Positions 11,541 through 21,440 are shown, counted from the stretch's first letter. The stretch is DNA of 64,000 nucleotides from Ceratotherium simum simum (GCF_000283155.1 NW_004454156.1:35850271-35914270), one strand, 5' to 3'. Numbers and translations: made by a program. The notes: generated by a model from the sequence alone, not told the origin.

Positions 11541-12339
11541 AGGGGGATGGCAGTTATCTCCTGAATGGTGATAAGGCAGAGATGGAAATAAGGTGATTAA
11601 AGCAGGTGCTCACAGCGTATCATCTCCAATGTTTCTTACTGGCTCTGGAATTCTAGGCCATAATTGGGCAATTTTGCACCAGTGAAGTAATTTCTTTGTG
11701 ATTCTGTTTCAGCCTAGAAAATGGTTATGCTACTAACAGAGAGAGGTGACTCAGCAAAATTATTCTAAAGGATTCTCTTCTGTCACTTGTCAACTGCCTT
11801 GCCTTCTGACTTTGAAGACAGAAGATATGAACCCCACCCCCAGAAGTTTGGAGGGACATGGAGAGGAAGGGGAAATGGAGCTGATTTTCCCCACATCCCT
11901 GAACCTTCCTACCAGTGAATCTTCTATAATAGACTCGCTTAAGTTACCAAAGAAATTCTGCTGAAGATTACCCACTTCTCCAAGCCAAGCTGTGGAGGCT
12001 CCAAGGCAGATAAAGACAACCAGAGGGCAAGGAATAGGCTCCTCAGGGATATTCTTATACTAATACATTTTGATAAGGAAATGGGGAGCAAAGTTCAGTC
12101 TCCTAAGGGAAAACTGATACTCTCAGAGTTTTCTGTTGACTTCCAACCATGAGCCATGATACATATCTAAAGAACCAAACAGAAAGATACACCTAAAGGA
12201 AAACCTCAAACCTCCCCTCTAGCAGATTTTGTCTATGCCCCTACCACTGAGCAGAGGGTATAGATTCTCAAGCAGGTTCCCTTTGCCAACTTTATTTCAG
12301 ACATCATTTTCTGTTTAGCTACACCGTAGTGCCAAGAGA

Positions 12340-12520
12340 TAGCTATGTACATTTTCATTTGCTGCAATCAAACTGCAATTGTAATTACTTATTTATGCAA
12401 TTATTTGGCTAACATCTATCTCCCCTGCTAAACTGCAAGCTCCATGAGGGTGGGGACCTTGTCTAGCTCACTGAGGGAGATAATTGAATTAACAGGTTTT
12501 GAATGCATGAATTTATGATC
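12340..12520 (+). repeat. L2 3' end fragment
   Basis: CTAAACTGCAAGCTCCATGA and GGGGACCTTGTCTAGCTCA are the conserved L2 3' terminal region in sense orientation. Confidence 0.75.
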
Positions 12521-13161
12521 GTAATTGCCCATAGACTCCAACAGAATAGAAGCCCACCCTAGGTAGAAGGAGTCCTCACTTGTGACAATAGGTTGGTCTT
12601 CTGCTTTCTATGCAGCACATGGTTACTGAGCAGCCAAGGGGTGCAGGGCACTCTACCCCACAGACCAAAGGGGATAAGCAGTCTACACCCGCTGAGCTTA
12701 TGTTATGGAGCATTTCTGAGACGACTAGACCTCAAAAAGAAGCTGATCAAGGAAAAAGGAAGAAGATGCACGTCTTTGATTTTCCTTCTTCAGAAAGTGC
12801 ACGAGGGAAGAGCTGGGAGCCACACCCCCTCTAGCCTGTTTTTCTCTCTCCAGCCTGGCAAAGTTCAGGCAGTTCAAATATCGCTCCAGGGTTGCTGGAG
12901 TTCTATCTTACCCTCAAGTGACTTTTTAAATTAATTGAGGCAAAGCCTGAATGGGTAACCAGAGGCCAAGTCCTATAGCTGTTTCCATGCATTTTGTCTT
13001 TTTCCAAGCACTGGATCGCAACACAGAATTAGCCGGATCCAAGCACTGCTGGTCACTACCTCGTACTCCCCCTCGGTCCCAGCACCGGGAGCCGCCGGAT
13101 GGGGGGCGTGTGCGGGGCGGACCCGGGGCTCGCCCACAGCCCGGGGCCGAGTTCAACCCAC

Positions 13162-13351
13162 CTTCCAACTCGGCAAAGCCGAGCACCACATCTGAGGCTC
13201 TGCCCTGCCTGTCTTTGACCTCCAGGGCCGTGATGGTGCAGCCCCAGGAGATGATATCCACTCTCAGTAGGTCTGACTCCAGCTGGAACTTCTCCACTGT
13301 CCCTGCCCCCAAGGGCAGGTCTCCAAACACGGATCTGGTCACCGAAACCAT
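13162..13351 (-). CDS. GALM: GALM coding exon 1 (galactose mutarotase, residues 1-63 plus first base of codon 64)
   Basis: Galactose mutarotase (aldose 1-epimerase, EC 5.1.3.3) is a cytosolic enzyme that interconverts the alpha and beta anomers of D-galactose ahead of galactokinase in the Leloir pathway. Read on the minus strand, this exon encodes an N-terminus starting MVSVTRSVFGDLP, followed by the very conserved FQLESDLLRVDIISWGC and TALEVKDRQGRASDVVLGF, nearly identical to human GALM as I remember it. The start codon is at 13351-13349. An in-frame TAG lies eight codons upstream (13378-13376), so no longer N-terminus is possible on this exon. Start context is CCCC-ATG-G: +4 is favourable, -3 is not. 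The exon ends GAAG with donor GTGGGT (intron phase 1); codon 64 (Gly) is completed by exon 2. The exon sits inside a CpG island. Very secure. Confidence 0.97.
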
Positions 13352-13417
13352 GGGGAAAGCTCGGGTGTGCAGCCGCTACTGCCGCCAAAGCTGGAACGAC
13401 AGAAGTTCACCGGAGAA

Positions 13418-13427
13418 GGGGCGGGAC
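13418..13427. promoter_or_regulatory. GC box (Sp1/KLF type) upstream of GALM
   Basis: GGGGCGGGAC on the plus strand, 67 bp upstream of the GALM start codon, matches the Sp1/KLF consensus. Its position in the CpG island makes it a plausible core-promoter element. Binding itself is inferred. Confidence 0.5.
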
Positions 13428-13593
13428 ACGGCTCAGACTCCTCCCCTTCCTTGCCTGGATTCAGAGAGTGACCACTCCTGCAAAAAATATCCCTTGTGGC
13501 CTTTCTAAATCATTCCTTGGCATGAGGGTGACGTGAAGGCAAAATTTCCAGCCAGGCTTGCAGTTCTTTTCCTTTGTTAACCTTGGCTGCATT

Positions 13594-13648
13594 GCATGTT
13601 GGGTACGGTAGTCTTTGGAAAGTGAAATTGCATTTTGGGGCCTGTAGT
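13594..13648 (-). promoter_or_regulatory. Tandem pair of ZNF143/THAP11-type motifs upstream of GALM
   Basis: Two motifs lie on the minus strand, 36 bp apart. ACTACAGGCCCCA (13648-13636) fits the ACTAYRNNNCCCR promoter motif exactly. ACTACCGTACCCA (13612-13600) fits at all but one position. Both are flanked by the same TTGCATNTT and GTAGTCTTT context typical of SBS-type ZNF143 sites. They lie about 250-300 bp upstream of the GALM ATG. Confidence 0.6.
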
Positions 13649-13719
13649 CTTTCTAAACCTAAATCCTGAATCTGAAGGGTTCAACTGCCTTCTCTGGCAC
13701 GTGGTTCTCAACATGCAAT

Positions 13720-13761
13720 GAGCTGTTCATTAATATTGGTGAGCTGTTCATTAATATTGGT
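13720..13761. repeat. 21-bp perfect tandem duplication
   Basis: Two adjacent identical 21-base units starting GAGCTGTTCATTAATATTGG (13720-13740 and 13741-13761), immediately left of the ERE insertion site upstream of GALM. Confidence 0.95.
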
Positions 13762-13771
13762 GGCTGACTTT

Positions 13772-14016
13772 TTTGTGTGTGTGTGAGGAAGATCGGCCCT
13801 GAGCTAACATCTGCCAATCCTCCCCTTTTTTTGCTGAGAAAGACTGGCCCTGGGCTAACATCCATGCCCATCTTCCCCTACTTTATATGGGGAGCGGCCA
13901 CAGCCTGGCTTAACAAGCGGTGCGTCGGTGTGTTCGCGGGGATCCGAATCTGCGAACCCCTGGCCTCTGCAGCAGAGCGTGGGCACTTAACAGCTGGCGC
14001 CACGGGCCAGCCCCAA
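13772..14016 (-). repeat. ERE SINE upstream of GALM
   Basis: Antisense ERE with GTGTGTGAGGAAGATCGG at its tail and the head at the right. Exact 13-bp target duplication GGTGGCTGACTTT (13759-13771 and 14017-14029). It is the nearest SINE to the GALM promoter, about 120 bp beyond the paired ZNF143-type motifs. Confidence 0.93.
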
Positions 14017-14407
14017 GGTGGCTGACTTTCGAATAAAATGTCAGAAAATGCAGAGAGCAGAATTAGAGATGGTGAAACAGATCTTGGGGAGAGATTCTGG
14101 TTTTAAGTTAACTTTTTGATCCAGAGGAGAAAGAAGTACAGAGGTAGTTTCGAGAAGGAGTAAATAATTGTAGGCTTCTCTGCACACTGACTGAAGATCC
14201 ATCCTGTTCGTCCCATACAGTGAAGCTCTGCACATGTTTCTGCTGGAACCACTGCCCAGAGGGTCTCGACTGCAGGCTGGAGTAGCAGCCTAGACGAGGT
14301 CAGGTGTAGACGGATTAGGGCCTAGTTATATGGAGGTGATCAGAGACAGCCTCTGACTTTTCATTTCTTCAGGGGACTGGGAAATGGCCTTGGGTATCTA
14401 CCCCTGC

Positions 14408-14444
14408 GGATGTTAGCACAGGGATGATCTCACGAAAAAAAGAA
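14408..14444 (+). repeat. ERE 3' remnant
   Basis: GGATGTTAGCACAGGGATGA followed by TCTCACG and an A run is the last 35 bases of an ERE without its body. Confidence 0.6.
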
Positions 14445-14449
14445 GGGAT

Positions 14450-14535
14450 TAAAGGAACAAATATTTATTACGGTCCTCATAAGTGCCAGATACTGTGCTT
14501 TTATTATCTCCTTTCACAAACAGAAAAAGGCTTTA
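14450..14535 (-). repeat. MIR fragment
   Basis: CAAATATTTATTACGGTCCT followed by AGTGCCAGATACTGTGC is the antisense MIR 3' region. Confidence 0.6.
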
Positions 14536-14559
14536 AGTATGTACTGTTAGGAGAAGAAA

Positions 14560-14760
14560 GACACTGAGGTCGTTGAGACTTCAGTGTGCCTCAGAATTAT
14601 CTGAAGAGATTTTAAATGCATATTCCCAGGCCCATGCCTGGAATTTCTGATTATGTGAGTCTAGGGTGAGACTTAGGAATCTGCATTTTTCACAGGTTCC
14701 CTGTGTTATTCTAATGTAGATTATCTAGGAGCAGACTTTGAGAAATATTGCTCTAAGTTT
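14560..14760 (+). repeat. hAT-Charlie MITE (MER5-like)
   Basis: Has the CTCAGAATTATCTGAAGAG start, CCCAGGCCCATGCC centre, AGGAATCTGCATTTTT block and GACTTTGAGAAATATTGCTC end typical of MER5-type elements, heavily diverged. Confidence 0.6.
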
Positions 14761-14839
14761 TGATAACTAATCTCAGATATTTTCCCTTGAAATAGGCTCT
14801 GATGGTAGAGACTAAGCTAGAGCTACTAAGGGACTTAAT

Positions 14840-14900
14840 AGGATTGTCAGATAAAATACGGGAGCCTGTGTATTTCTTTGCTAAATCTGGCAACTCTAGA
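14840..14900. repeat. Fragment of palindromic MITE
   Basis: TTTGCTAAATCTGGCAACTC and the CAGATAAAATACGGG block match one end of the foldback element at 7068-7222. Confidence 0.55.
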
Positions 14901-15990
14901 CAGTGCTGGGCCTAGGAAGGGGGAGGATGCTGGAAGCCTGAAGACATGTTTTACTCGACCATCTGCATACTCATCTTGTCTTTGCTTGCTGCTGATTTTG
15001 GTTTGGTTTCTAAGTACTTCAGAGGGGATCCAACTAGACTGTGGTGAGCGCTGAAATGCATCTGTGATTAGGAAATTAGTAGAATTGGGATCATGTTCCT
15101 GGAATCAGATGCTAATGAAACATAATAGCTGTCTCGCAACCCTTTCTGTCTGTGTAGTTTGAAGGAATATTTAGCATTCTTGTCACAAAGCCTCAATTCT
15201 CATTCACGAATTCTGATAGCAAAGGAAAAAGGGAGCTTGCAACAGGCTTCAGTGAAGCACAGCCTATAATAACAAAAAGACCCCAACAAGTCAAATTACA
15301 GACTGCACCACACTCCTACAATAATGGATAGGCACTCTTGTGTGCTGCTTCATCAGAAATTCTCATAAGCTCTGCAACTCTCATCAGCCCACTAAACATT
15401 TATGGCTGATTCATACACAAGCCCTTTTGGCAGTGCTGTGTTAGCAAGGATATCTTAGAATCTCTTCTGTGAGCAGGAAGACTGCATTTTCTTTTCTCAG
15501 CTGCCAGGTCTCAATGTTCTGCCAAGCTCATGTTGTCACAGAAAGAAATAAATGCATTTGAACCGCCAAAGCCAAGTGTCGCTAGGGGAGGTCTTGTAGC
15601 TCGGCTTGGTAGAAAATGAAACACGCCGTGATGTTTCTCTAAGATGTACACTTCTTGATTTCATTTTCCTTTCTCTTGAAGCGTTTAACATATTGTCTCA
15701 AATAGGACTACCTTGTGTTAAGTCAAGCTGTCAGCCACAAAGTTGATTTTTCTTACAAAAATATCCCATTTTCCTAGTCCTACAGTGATACTCTAAAGGA
15801 ACACTTGTGCACTTAAAAAAAAAAAAGAAGCCTAAATCTAAGGGAATATTCTCCATCCCCAAGGTTGGCTTAGATCAGAAAAGAGGTAGTTATCTTGAAA
15901 ATGAAACATTGTGAAATTCTAGGAGGTATTTATTTTTATTTTGGAGATAGGGGCTGAGGGTGAGGTTATAAGGTAAAGGAAGTAGGAATT
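14901..15990. other. Non-repetitive stretch upstream of GALM
   Basis: About 1.1 kb in which I recognise no interspersed repeat, unusual for this window. There is no coding signal. It could hold conserved regulatory sequence, but nothing specific can be claimed by eye. Confidence 0.5.
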
Positions 15991-16270
15991 GTGACATTTT
16001 GGTCAAAAAGGAGTTACTTAAAGTGGATACCTTTTCTTTCAGCCTGAGAGTGAGGTATTAGGGTGGACAGGTGAAGGTCTGTCCTCTTCTCAGCTGGAGT
16101 TAGTCCCCAAAGCTGAGTGCCTGAGGAGTTAGGAATGAGGAAATCTGAGCCCTTGGACCTGCACCCCACCGCCTCATTCCACACAGAAACTGCAGGTGTG
16201 CTGGTCCTGGGACATGTCAGACCCTGGGCCCATGAAGACAGCTCCATACCATTAAGCTGTTGACTTAAGC

Positions 16271-16310
16271 TATTATATCTCAGAGAGAGAAGTCTCTCTG
16301 AGATATAATA
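16271..16310. repeat. Perfect 18-bp inverted repeat with 4-base loop
   Basis: Arms TATTATATCTCAGAGAGA (16271-16288) and its exact complement (16293-16310) flank GAAG. A transcript across it would form an uninterrupted 18-bp stem. No SINE or transposon explains it. Confidence 0.9.
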
Positions 16311-16597
16311 ATAAAACCAACTCATAATACCTCATAGTTTGTCAATAAAGAGACCTAGAATAGATTCTCTTCAGTCAAGTTGATACATTACCACCCTCCT
16401 GTTTTCTTTCTCATTGCTCTCAACTCCAAACGTGTTTGTTGTCAGTTCTCTTCATTGGGCACTCAGTATGTATTGTCTTAGATCATTCTTTATCTTTCCA
16501 TGAATACATTTTGTTGTTGTTATTGTTTACTCACTATTGGCTCCCTGACTCAATATTTTGACTTACATACTTTTTGTAACCCAAAGAATATTAGACC

Positions 16598-16783
16598 TCC
16601 CCCCCACCCCAAGCCCCAGTAGATAGTTGTATGTCATAGTTACACATCCTTCTAGTTGCTGTATGTGGGGCGCCGCCTCAGCATGGCCAGAGAAGCAGTG
16701 CATCAGTGCGTGCCTGGGATCAGAACCCAGGGCCGCCAGCAGTGGAGTGCGCGCACTTAACCGCTAAGCCACGGGGCCGGCCC
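16598..16783 (-). repeat. ERE SINE, short subtype
   Basis: Antisense copy: AAGCCCCAGTAGATAGTTGT, CTTCTAGTTGCTGTATG, then head ending CGGGGCCGGCCC. It lacks the TGTTAGCTCAGGG body of the other subtype. Confidence 0.9.
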
Positions 16784-16989
16784 TAGATGCGGTTTCAAAT
16801 GAAAACTACTTGTATCTGAAAGCCAGAAACACCTGGGAGAATACCATCAAGTTCATGAGAGGCAGAATTCTTCACAGTTCAATTCAACACTGTTTCATCG
16901 ACAATTTTGAGCAGCTGCTGAGGAAGGCATTAGGGGGGCAGGTGAGAAGTTGTTGAGGAAGAAGGATGAAATTTTACTGTATGACATAT

Positions 16990-17100
16990 TGTTCATTCAT
17001 CAAATATTCAATGAGTATGTGCCAGGCACTGTACTAAGTGCTGGTTGTACATTGATAGGCAAAACATGATCCCTGCCTTCGAAGAGTTTACAGTCTAATG
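16990..17100 (-). repeat. L2 fragment
   Basis: ATGTGCCAGGCACTGTACTA, ATCCCTGCCTTCGAAGAG and TTACAGTCTAATG are the antisense of the L2 3' end. Confidence 0.75.
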
Positions 17101-17239
17101 TGATACAATGTTCATCTCTATTCTCCATAAAAACTTCAGTAAAATCTTCAAAATTCATTACCAGTCAATGCTGAATGAAACAAAGTGCTGTGACTGGCCT
17201 CCAGGTAGTTGTAATTTCAGGGCTGCCCAAAGATGATCA

Positions 17240-17330
17240 GCCATATTGGGATTATTTTAGAATTCCCTAGCACCAAGCACAGTAACTGGCAATTTTAGAT
17301 GCTCAATAAATAATTATTGAATGAATACAT
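17240..17330 (+). repeat. L2 3' end fragment
   Basis: CCCTAGCACCAAGCACAGTA followed by GCTCAATAAATAATTATTGA is the sense L2 terminus. With the antisense L2 to its left, the two lie in opposite orientations. Confidence 0.7.
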
Positions 17331-17340
17331 GACACATTCA

Positions 17341-17480
17341 TATGCACAATGTTGTGGTGGAGAATTGGCTCTGGTGTCAGATGAACTGGGTTCAAGAACT
17401 ACCAGAATTTACTGGCTGGGCAATTTGTTCAATCACACCTCAGTTTCCCATTATAAAATGGGAATAATATCACATGATTG
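17341..17480 (+). repeat. MIR fragment
   Basis: Sense MIR with TGGCTCTGGTGTCAGA, CTGGGTTCAAG and CTCAGTTTCCCATTATAAAA. Confidence 0.7.
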
Positions 17481-17503
17481 GCCCATCCAATTGTTTATTA
17501 ATT

Positions 17504-17893
17504 GATTGTTAAAAGTTTACTGGGTACTTGGGCCGGCCCGGTGGCGCAGGCTGTTAAGTGCACGCACTCTGCTGTGGCGGCCCGGGGTTCGCAGGTTCGG
17601 ATCCCGGGTGCGCACCGACGGACCACTTGTCAAGCCATGCTGTGGCGGTGTCTCATATAAAGTGGAGGAAGATGGGCATGGATGTTAGCCCAGGGCCAGT
17701 CTTCCTCAGCAAAAAGAGGAGGATTGGCAAATGTTAGCTCAGGGCCAATCTTCCTCACAAAAAAAAAAAATAAATAAAGTTTACTGGGTACCATGATAAA
17801 CACTCTTATGAGTTAGGCACTATTATCTTGATTGTTAAAAGTTTACTGGGTACCATGATAAACACCCTTATGAGTTAGACACTATTATCTGAT
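17504..17893 (+). repeat. Tandem duplication interrupted by an ERE in the first copy
   Basis: Copy B (17830-17893) starts GATTGTTAAAAGTTTACTGG. Copy A has the same sequence but is split by the ERE (17504-17527 plus 17792-17829). The copies differ at about two of roughly 60 positions. Confidence 0.88.
17528..17776 (+). repeat. ERE SINE, full length
   Basis: Head GGGCCGGCCCGGTGGCGCAG, B box GGTTCGGATCC, tail TTCCTCAC plus A run. Exact 15-bp target duplication AAGTTTACTGGGTAC (17513-17527 and 17777-17791). Confidence 0.95.
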
Positions 17894-17966
17894 ATAGAAA
17901 TTGAGACTTAGAGAGGTTAAGTGACTTGTTCAAGGTCACACGGTTAGTAAATCGAGAAAGCAAGAT
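17894..17966 (-). repeat. MIR fragment
   Basis: GAGACTTAGAGAGGTTAAGT and TTCAAGGTCACACGG mark an antisense MIR core. The tandem duplication just upstream is probably part of the same element. Confidence 0.7.
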
Positions 17967-17969
17967 TAT

Positions 17970-18001
17970 TTGTTTTTCTTTTGTGAGGATGATCAGCCCT
18001 G
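17970..18001 (-). repeat. ERE tail remnant
   Basis: CTTTTGTGAGGATGATCAGC is the antisense ERE 3' end, about 30 bases only. Confidence 0.5.
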
Positions 18002-18042
18002 TTTCTGGAATTAGGTCACACTGGGCTCAAGAAGGCATTGCA

Positions 18043-18285
18043 GGCGCCGACCCGGTGGCATACTGGTTAAGTGCGTGTGCTCCGCTGCTGGCGGCCCAGG
18101 TTCAGATCCCAGGCGCACACTGATGCACCACATGTCAGGCCATGCTGTGGTGGTGTCCTACATAAAGTGGAGGAAGATGGGCATGGATGTTAGCTCAGGG
18201 CCAGTCTTCCTCAACAAAAAGAGGAGCATTGGCGTGGATGTTAGCTCAGGGCTGATCTTCCTCACAAAAAAAAAAAAGAAGAAAA
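18043..18285 (+). repeat. ERE SINE (first of a stacked pair)
   Basis: Head GGCGCCGACCCGGTGGCATA, body with CTACATAAAGTGGAGG and a duplicated ATGTTAGCTCAGGGC block. Target site AAGAAGGCATTGCA precedes it at 18029-18042, and a second, near-identical copy follows at 18283-18296. Confidence 0.9.
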
Positions 18286-18296
18286 AAGGCATTGCA

Positions 18297-18471
18297 AGGC
18301 CCAGAGTTCCATGCTCCACTTTGGTGGCCCAGGTTTGCGGGTTCAGATCCTGGGCGCAGACTTACTCCACTCACCAGCTGTGTTGTGGCGGTGTCCCACA
18401 TACAAAGTAGAGGAATATTGGTACAGATGTTAGCTCAGGGTGAATCTTTCTCAGCAAAAAAAAAAAAAAAA
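18297..18471 (+). repeat. ERE SINE, older subtype (second of a stacked pair)
   Basis: Lacks the usual first 20 or so bases but has GGTTCAGATCC and CCACATACAAAGTAGAGGAA, then an A tail. A third copy of the target site AAGAAGGCATTGCA follows at 18472-18485. Confidence 0.85.
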
Positions 18472-18559
18472 AAGAAGGCATTGCATTCACTTACAGTAGG
18501 TAAAGAAGGGTGCAAGAAGACCCAGTCCTTGGCACTCACAGACCTTGGAAACGAGGCAC

Positions 18560-18720
18560 TCATCACATCTGGGCCTGTTATATGTTTCTTTATTTATTTG
18601 TTCTTATGTCTCCTGCCAAGAAAATGGAAGCTCCAAGAGAGCGGGAACTTTCACTGCTATTTCCCGGTACCTAGAACATATTAGTAGGTCACCAAAAAAT
18701 ATTTGTTGAATAAATGTTTG
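18560..18720 (+). repeat. L2 3' end fragment
   Basis: GAAGCTCCAAGAGAGCGGGA, CCGGTACCTAGAACATATTA and ATATTTGTTGAATAAATG are the sense L2 terminus. Confidence 0.75.
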
Positions 18721-18724
18721 CATG

Positions 18725-19150
18725 CTAGAAAGGATGTGAAACACCTCTCCTACAAAGCTGGTGAAAGTCACAATTGATAAAACCACTTTGGAAGACAACT
18801 TGTCAATAACTTATAAAGTCAAATTGCACATAACTCAGTAATGGCCCAGGACCCAGCAATTCCATTCCTTGGAATATACCCTAGATGTTCTTTTGCATAT
18901 GGGCATAAGAATATTTATAGCAGTATTATGTGTATGACTAAAAATTTGGAAACAACCTAAGGTCCATCAATTGAAAAATGGATAAAAAAATTGTGGTATA
19001 TCTATGTAGTGGAATATGATGTAACAGGAAAATGAATGCACTAGGGCTCCACAGGTCCTCAGGTGTGAATTTCATAATTATGATGTTAAGGGAGAAAAAA
19101 GCAGTGGCAAAAGGAGGCAGATATATCATTTATATCAAATACAAAAAATT
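18725..19150 (+). mobile_element. Old L1 3' region (L1M type)
   Basis: AGCAATTCCATTCCTTGGAA, GTGGTATATCTATGTAGTGG and AATATGATGTAACAGG are the conserved stretch near the end of old L1s. Multiple stops, no coding capacity. Confidence 0.75.
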
Positions 19151-19614
19151 GCAAAACAAGCTAGATCTCCCTAAATTTAAGCCATTAGTCCAGGGTCATT
19201 TTGCTTGGGAAGTTTTAGAGCTAGGATTTGAACCCAGGGCACTTTCCACTATTATCATTCTGCCTCTGGTAAGCATTGATAGTCAGCCATGTATTAGACC
19301 CCCATAGTGCTCTGGAAACCCTGTAGATTGATCTTTCCTTAGTCTGAGTCAGCAGTGGTGCCAAGGGAGTGGCTTGGGGTGAGGCGGGGGAGTGTCTTTT
19401 CTTTCCCTCATTCTTTGATGTGAATAATAGATCTATAATAAATTTCATGTAAAGCAGCTTCAAAAAAGTCCCTCTTCCATTCTCTCTGACTTGATTGTGG
19501 CACCTATTTATAGAAATTCTGGAGCCACAACTGTCCTGAGCACATTCTTTGCTTTTATATAGACTAGATAGTACTTCTAGGCGTCCTTTGTGACAGTAAT
19601 ACTTTCAAGAGTCA

Positions 19615-19830
19615 GAACTCTTTTATTTCTGGAAGGTGTAAACCAACTCAAACTTGGCTTAGGCAAAAAAGGAAATTTATTGGTGCACATAGTGAAAAGT
19701 CAGGGATGGATCTACCTTCAGGCATGGCTGGATCTGGGTTAAAACTATGTTAGCAGGACTTGGTGTTTCTCTTCCCCTTGGTTCTGTTTTCCACTGCGTT
19801 GGCCCTGTTTTCAGGACTGCTCTTTCTACG
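19615..19830 (+). repeat. Ancient interspersed repeat, family not named
   Basis: The blocks AACTTGGCTTAGGCAAAAAA, GGAAATTTATTGGTGCAC and GAAAAGTCAGGGATGGA belong to a widespread old mammalian repeat whose name I cannot assign by eye. Confidence 0.4.
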
Positions 19831-19958
19831 TATGATTTCTAGCATCCCCAGGCTTATGTTATCCTATAATAGCAATCTCAGTATAAAGCAAGCTTCATAT
19901 TCCCAGTGGTATCAACAAAAGTCCCAGTATTGAATCTCACTTGGTCATGTGCCCTTCT

Positions 19959-20176
19959 TTTTTTTTTTTTTTCAAGATTTTATTTATTTATTTTTTCCCC
20001 CCAAAGCCCCAGTAGATAGTTGTATGTCATAGCTGCACATCCTTCTAGCTGCTGTATGTGGGACGCGGCCTCAGCATGGCCGGAGAAGCGGCGCGTCGGT
20101 GCGCGCCCAGGATCCGAACCTGGGCCGCCAGCAGTGGAGCGTGCACACTTAACCGCTAAGCCATGGGGCCGGCCCC
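19959..20176 (-). repeat. ERE SINE, short subtype
   Basis: Antisense: CCCCAAAGCCCCAGTAGATA through GCCGGAGAAGCGGCGCGTCG to the head. Exact 14-bp target duplication TCATGTGCCCTTCT (19945-19958 and 20177-20190). Confidence 0.95.
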
Positions 20177-20199
20177 TCATGTGCCCTTCTGAACCAATT

Positions 20200-21135
20200 A
20201 CCTGGTGCTTGGTAGGGAAGAGTCAGCCTCACCCAATAATAAGGATTGGAAGAGTGGGGAGGGGTAACTCCCCAAGGGAATATCTGGATGCTGTTCCCAA
20301 AGAGAGAATGGATGCTGATCAAGCAAAAATAATGTACCCACCGAAAAGAGTAGAGGAGCTAATTTTATCACAGTGTTGGAAGTTGGAAATAAGAAATAAC
20401 TAAACAGGGAATTCTTGTAGAAAGATCAAGCATTTAGAATATTTTGACACATCAAAATACCTATGTGTCACAAAGAGCTTTCAACATTTTGTCAGTGGTT
20501 CAGTAGCAGGTGTTGCCACATCCTCACTTCTATTCTTGTTTGTCTGCTTTGGTCTCCTGATTAATGTGGTAGTGATGCAAACTTGCTTGAACCTTTCTCA
20601 ACATTTTCAATTACCCTGCTGTTTTTCAAAGGACTAGAGCTGCCAACATTCTAGAAAGAATGTTAGCTCAGATCCAGCCTAGCCTGAAGCAGATTCATCC
20701 TTGTTTTGCCTGAGGACAAGGCAGATAAGGGAACTGCTCTCCAAGTGTATCTGGACTTCATTCCTCATAATACGGAATCTTATGCAAAAAGCATGGGTGA
20801 ATATAATTCTTGGCAGAAAGCAACATTTTAGGCAACATTTTTAAATTGTCTTACTCAAATAATTGGGGAGAATTTGCTCTCATGATTTTGCCAGCCTGAT
20901 TCAGTAACCTTTGACTCAGTCCCTTCGATATCTGCTAACCATGGGACCCATAGTGTGATCTTTTTAATACTTACATGAGACTTGTTCAAGTCCCAAGTAG
21001 CACACACTTCTCACTTTTATAATTTCTTGCTTTTGAGTGGATTATATTTGGCTCAGCTTGAATGTAAAATTTTTGACAAGATGTAATATGCATGTTTTTT
21101 TGCCAAATCAGGACTTTGAAAAGTTACTTTTTGAT
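20200..21135. other. Intergenic, nothing recognised
   Basis: No gene or nameable repeat. Open frames here are short and without conserved motifs. Confidence 0.55.
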
Positions 21136-21139
21136 TAGT

Positions 21140-21440
21140 TAGGATTGGGTTTGGCTGCCTGTAACAGAGATCTAAAATAACAGTGGCTTAAGAGAGATAC
21201 AAGTTGATTTCTTTCCTAAAAACAGTTCAGAGGTAGGTATGTCAGGTTCTGGGATTTTACCTTACTTGCAAGCTAATAAATTACTGTTTCACAGATGCTG
21301 GCTGAAGATACAAGATTCCTGGATCTGAGACAAAGGACTTATTACTCACTGCATAGCAAGTAGCATGCACATCATATTGGTGCTGGTTCCCCATGCCCCA
21401 AGACCCATGGAGGCAACATGGAGGGACCAAGATAGACTCT
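21140..21440 (+). repeat. Ancient interspersed repeat, possible
   Basis: GGCTGCCTGTAACAGAGATC, ACAGTGGCTTAAGAGAGA and TTCTGGGATTTTACC resemble the decayed start of a common old repeat. Family uncertain. Confidence 0.35.

Larger units (their letters stand above)
6257..13161 (-). other. GALM: GALM intron 1 (6,905 bp)
   Basis: Phase-1 GT-AG intron bounded by donor GTGGGT and acceptor TTATAG. It contains two ERE SINEs and an ERE remnant on the minus strand, a palindromic MITE, an L1 3' end, MIR and L2 fragments and a GT microsatellite. I see no alternative exon that I can support. Confidence 0.95.
13030..13435. promoter_or_regulatory. GALM: CpG island over GALM promoter and exon 1
   Basis: This GC-rich stretch has frequent CpG dinucleotides, in contrast to the AT-rich, CpG-poor surroundings. 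It covers the start of intron 1, coding exon 1 and the presumed 5' UTR and core promoter. No TATA box is apparent upstream of the start codon, as expected for a housekeeping-type CpG promoter. The transcription start is not determined from sequence but probably lies within about 100 bp upstream of 13351. Confidence 0.8.

Noticed and set aside
12951..13508. Plus-strand open frame of 185 codons across the GALM promoter
   Set aside because: It is the antisense shadow of GALM exon 1 in a GC-rich CpG island, where stop codons are rare. No known domain.
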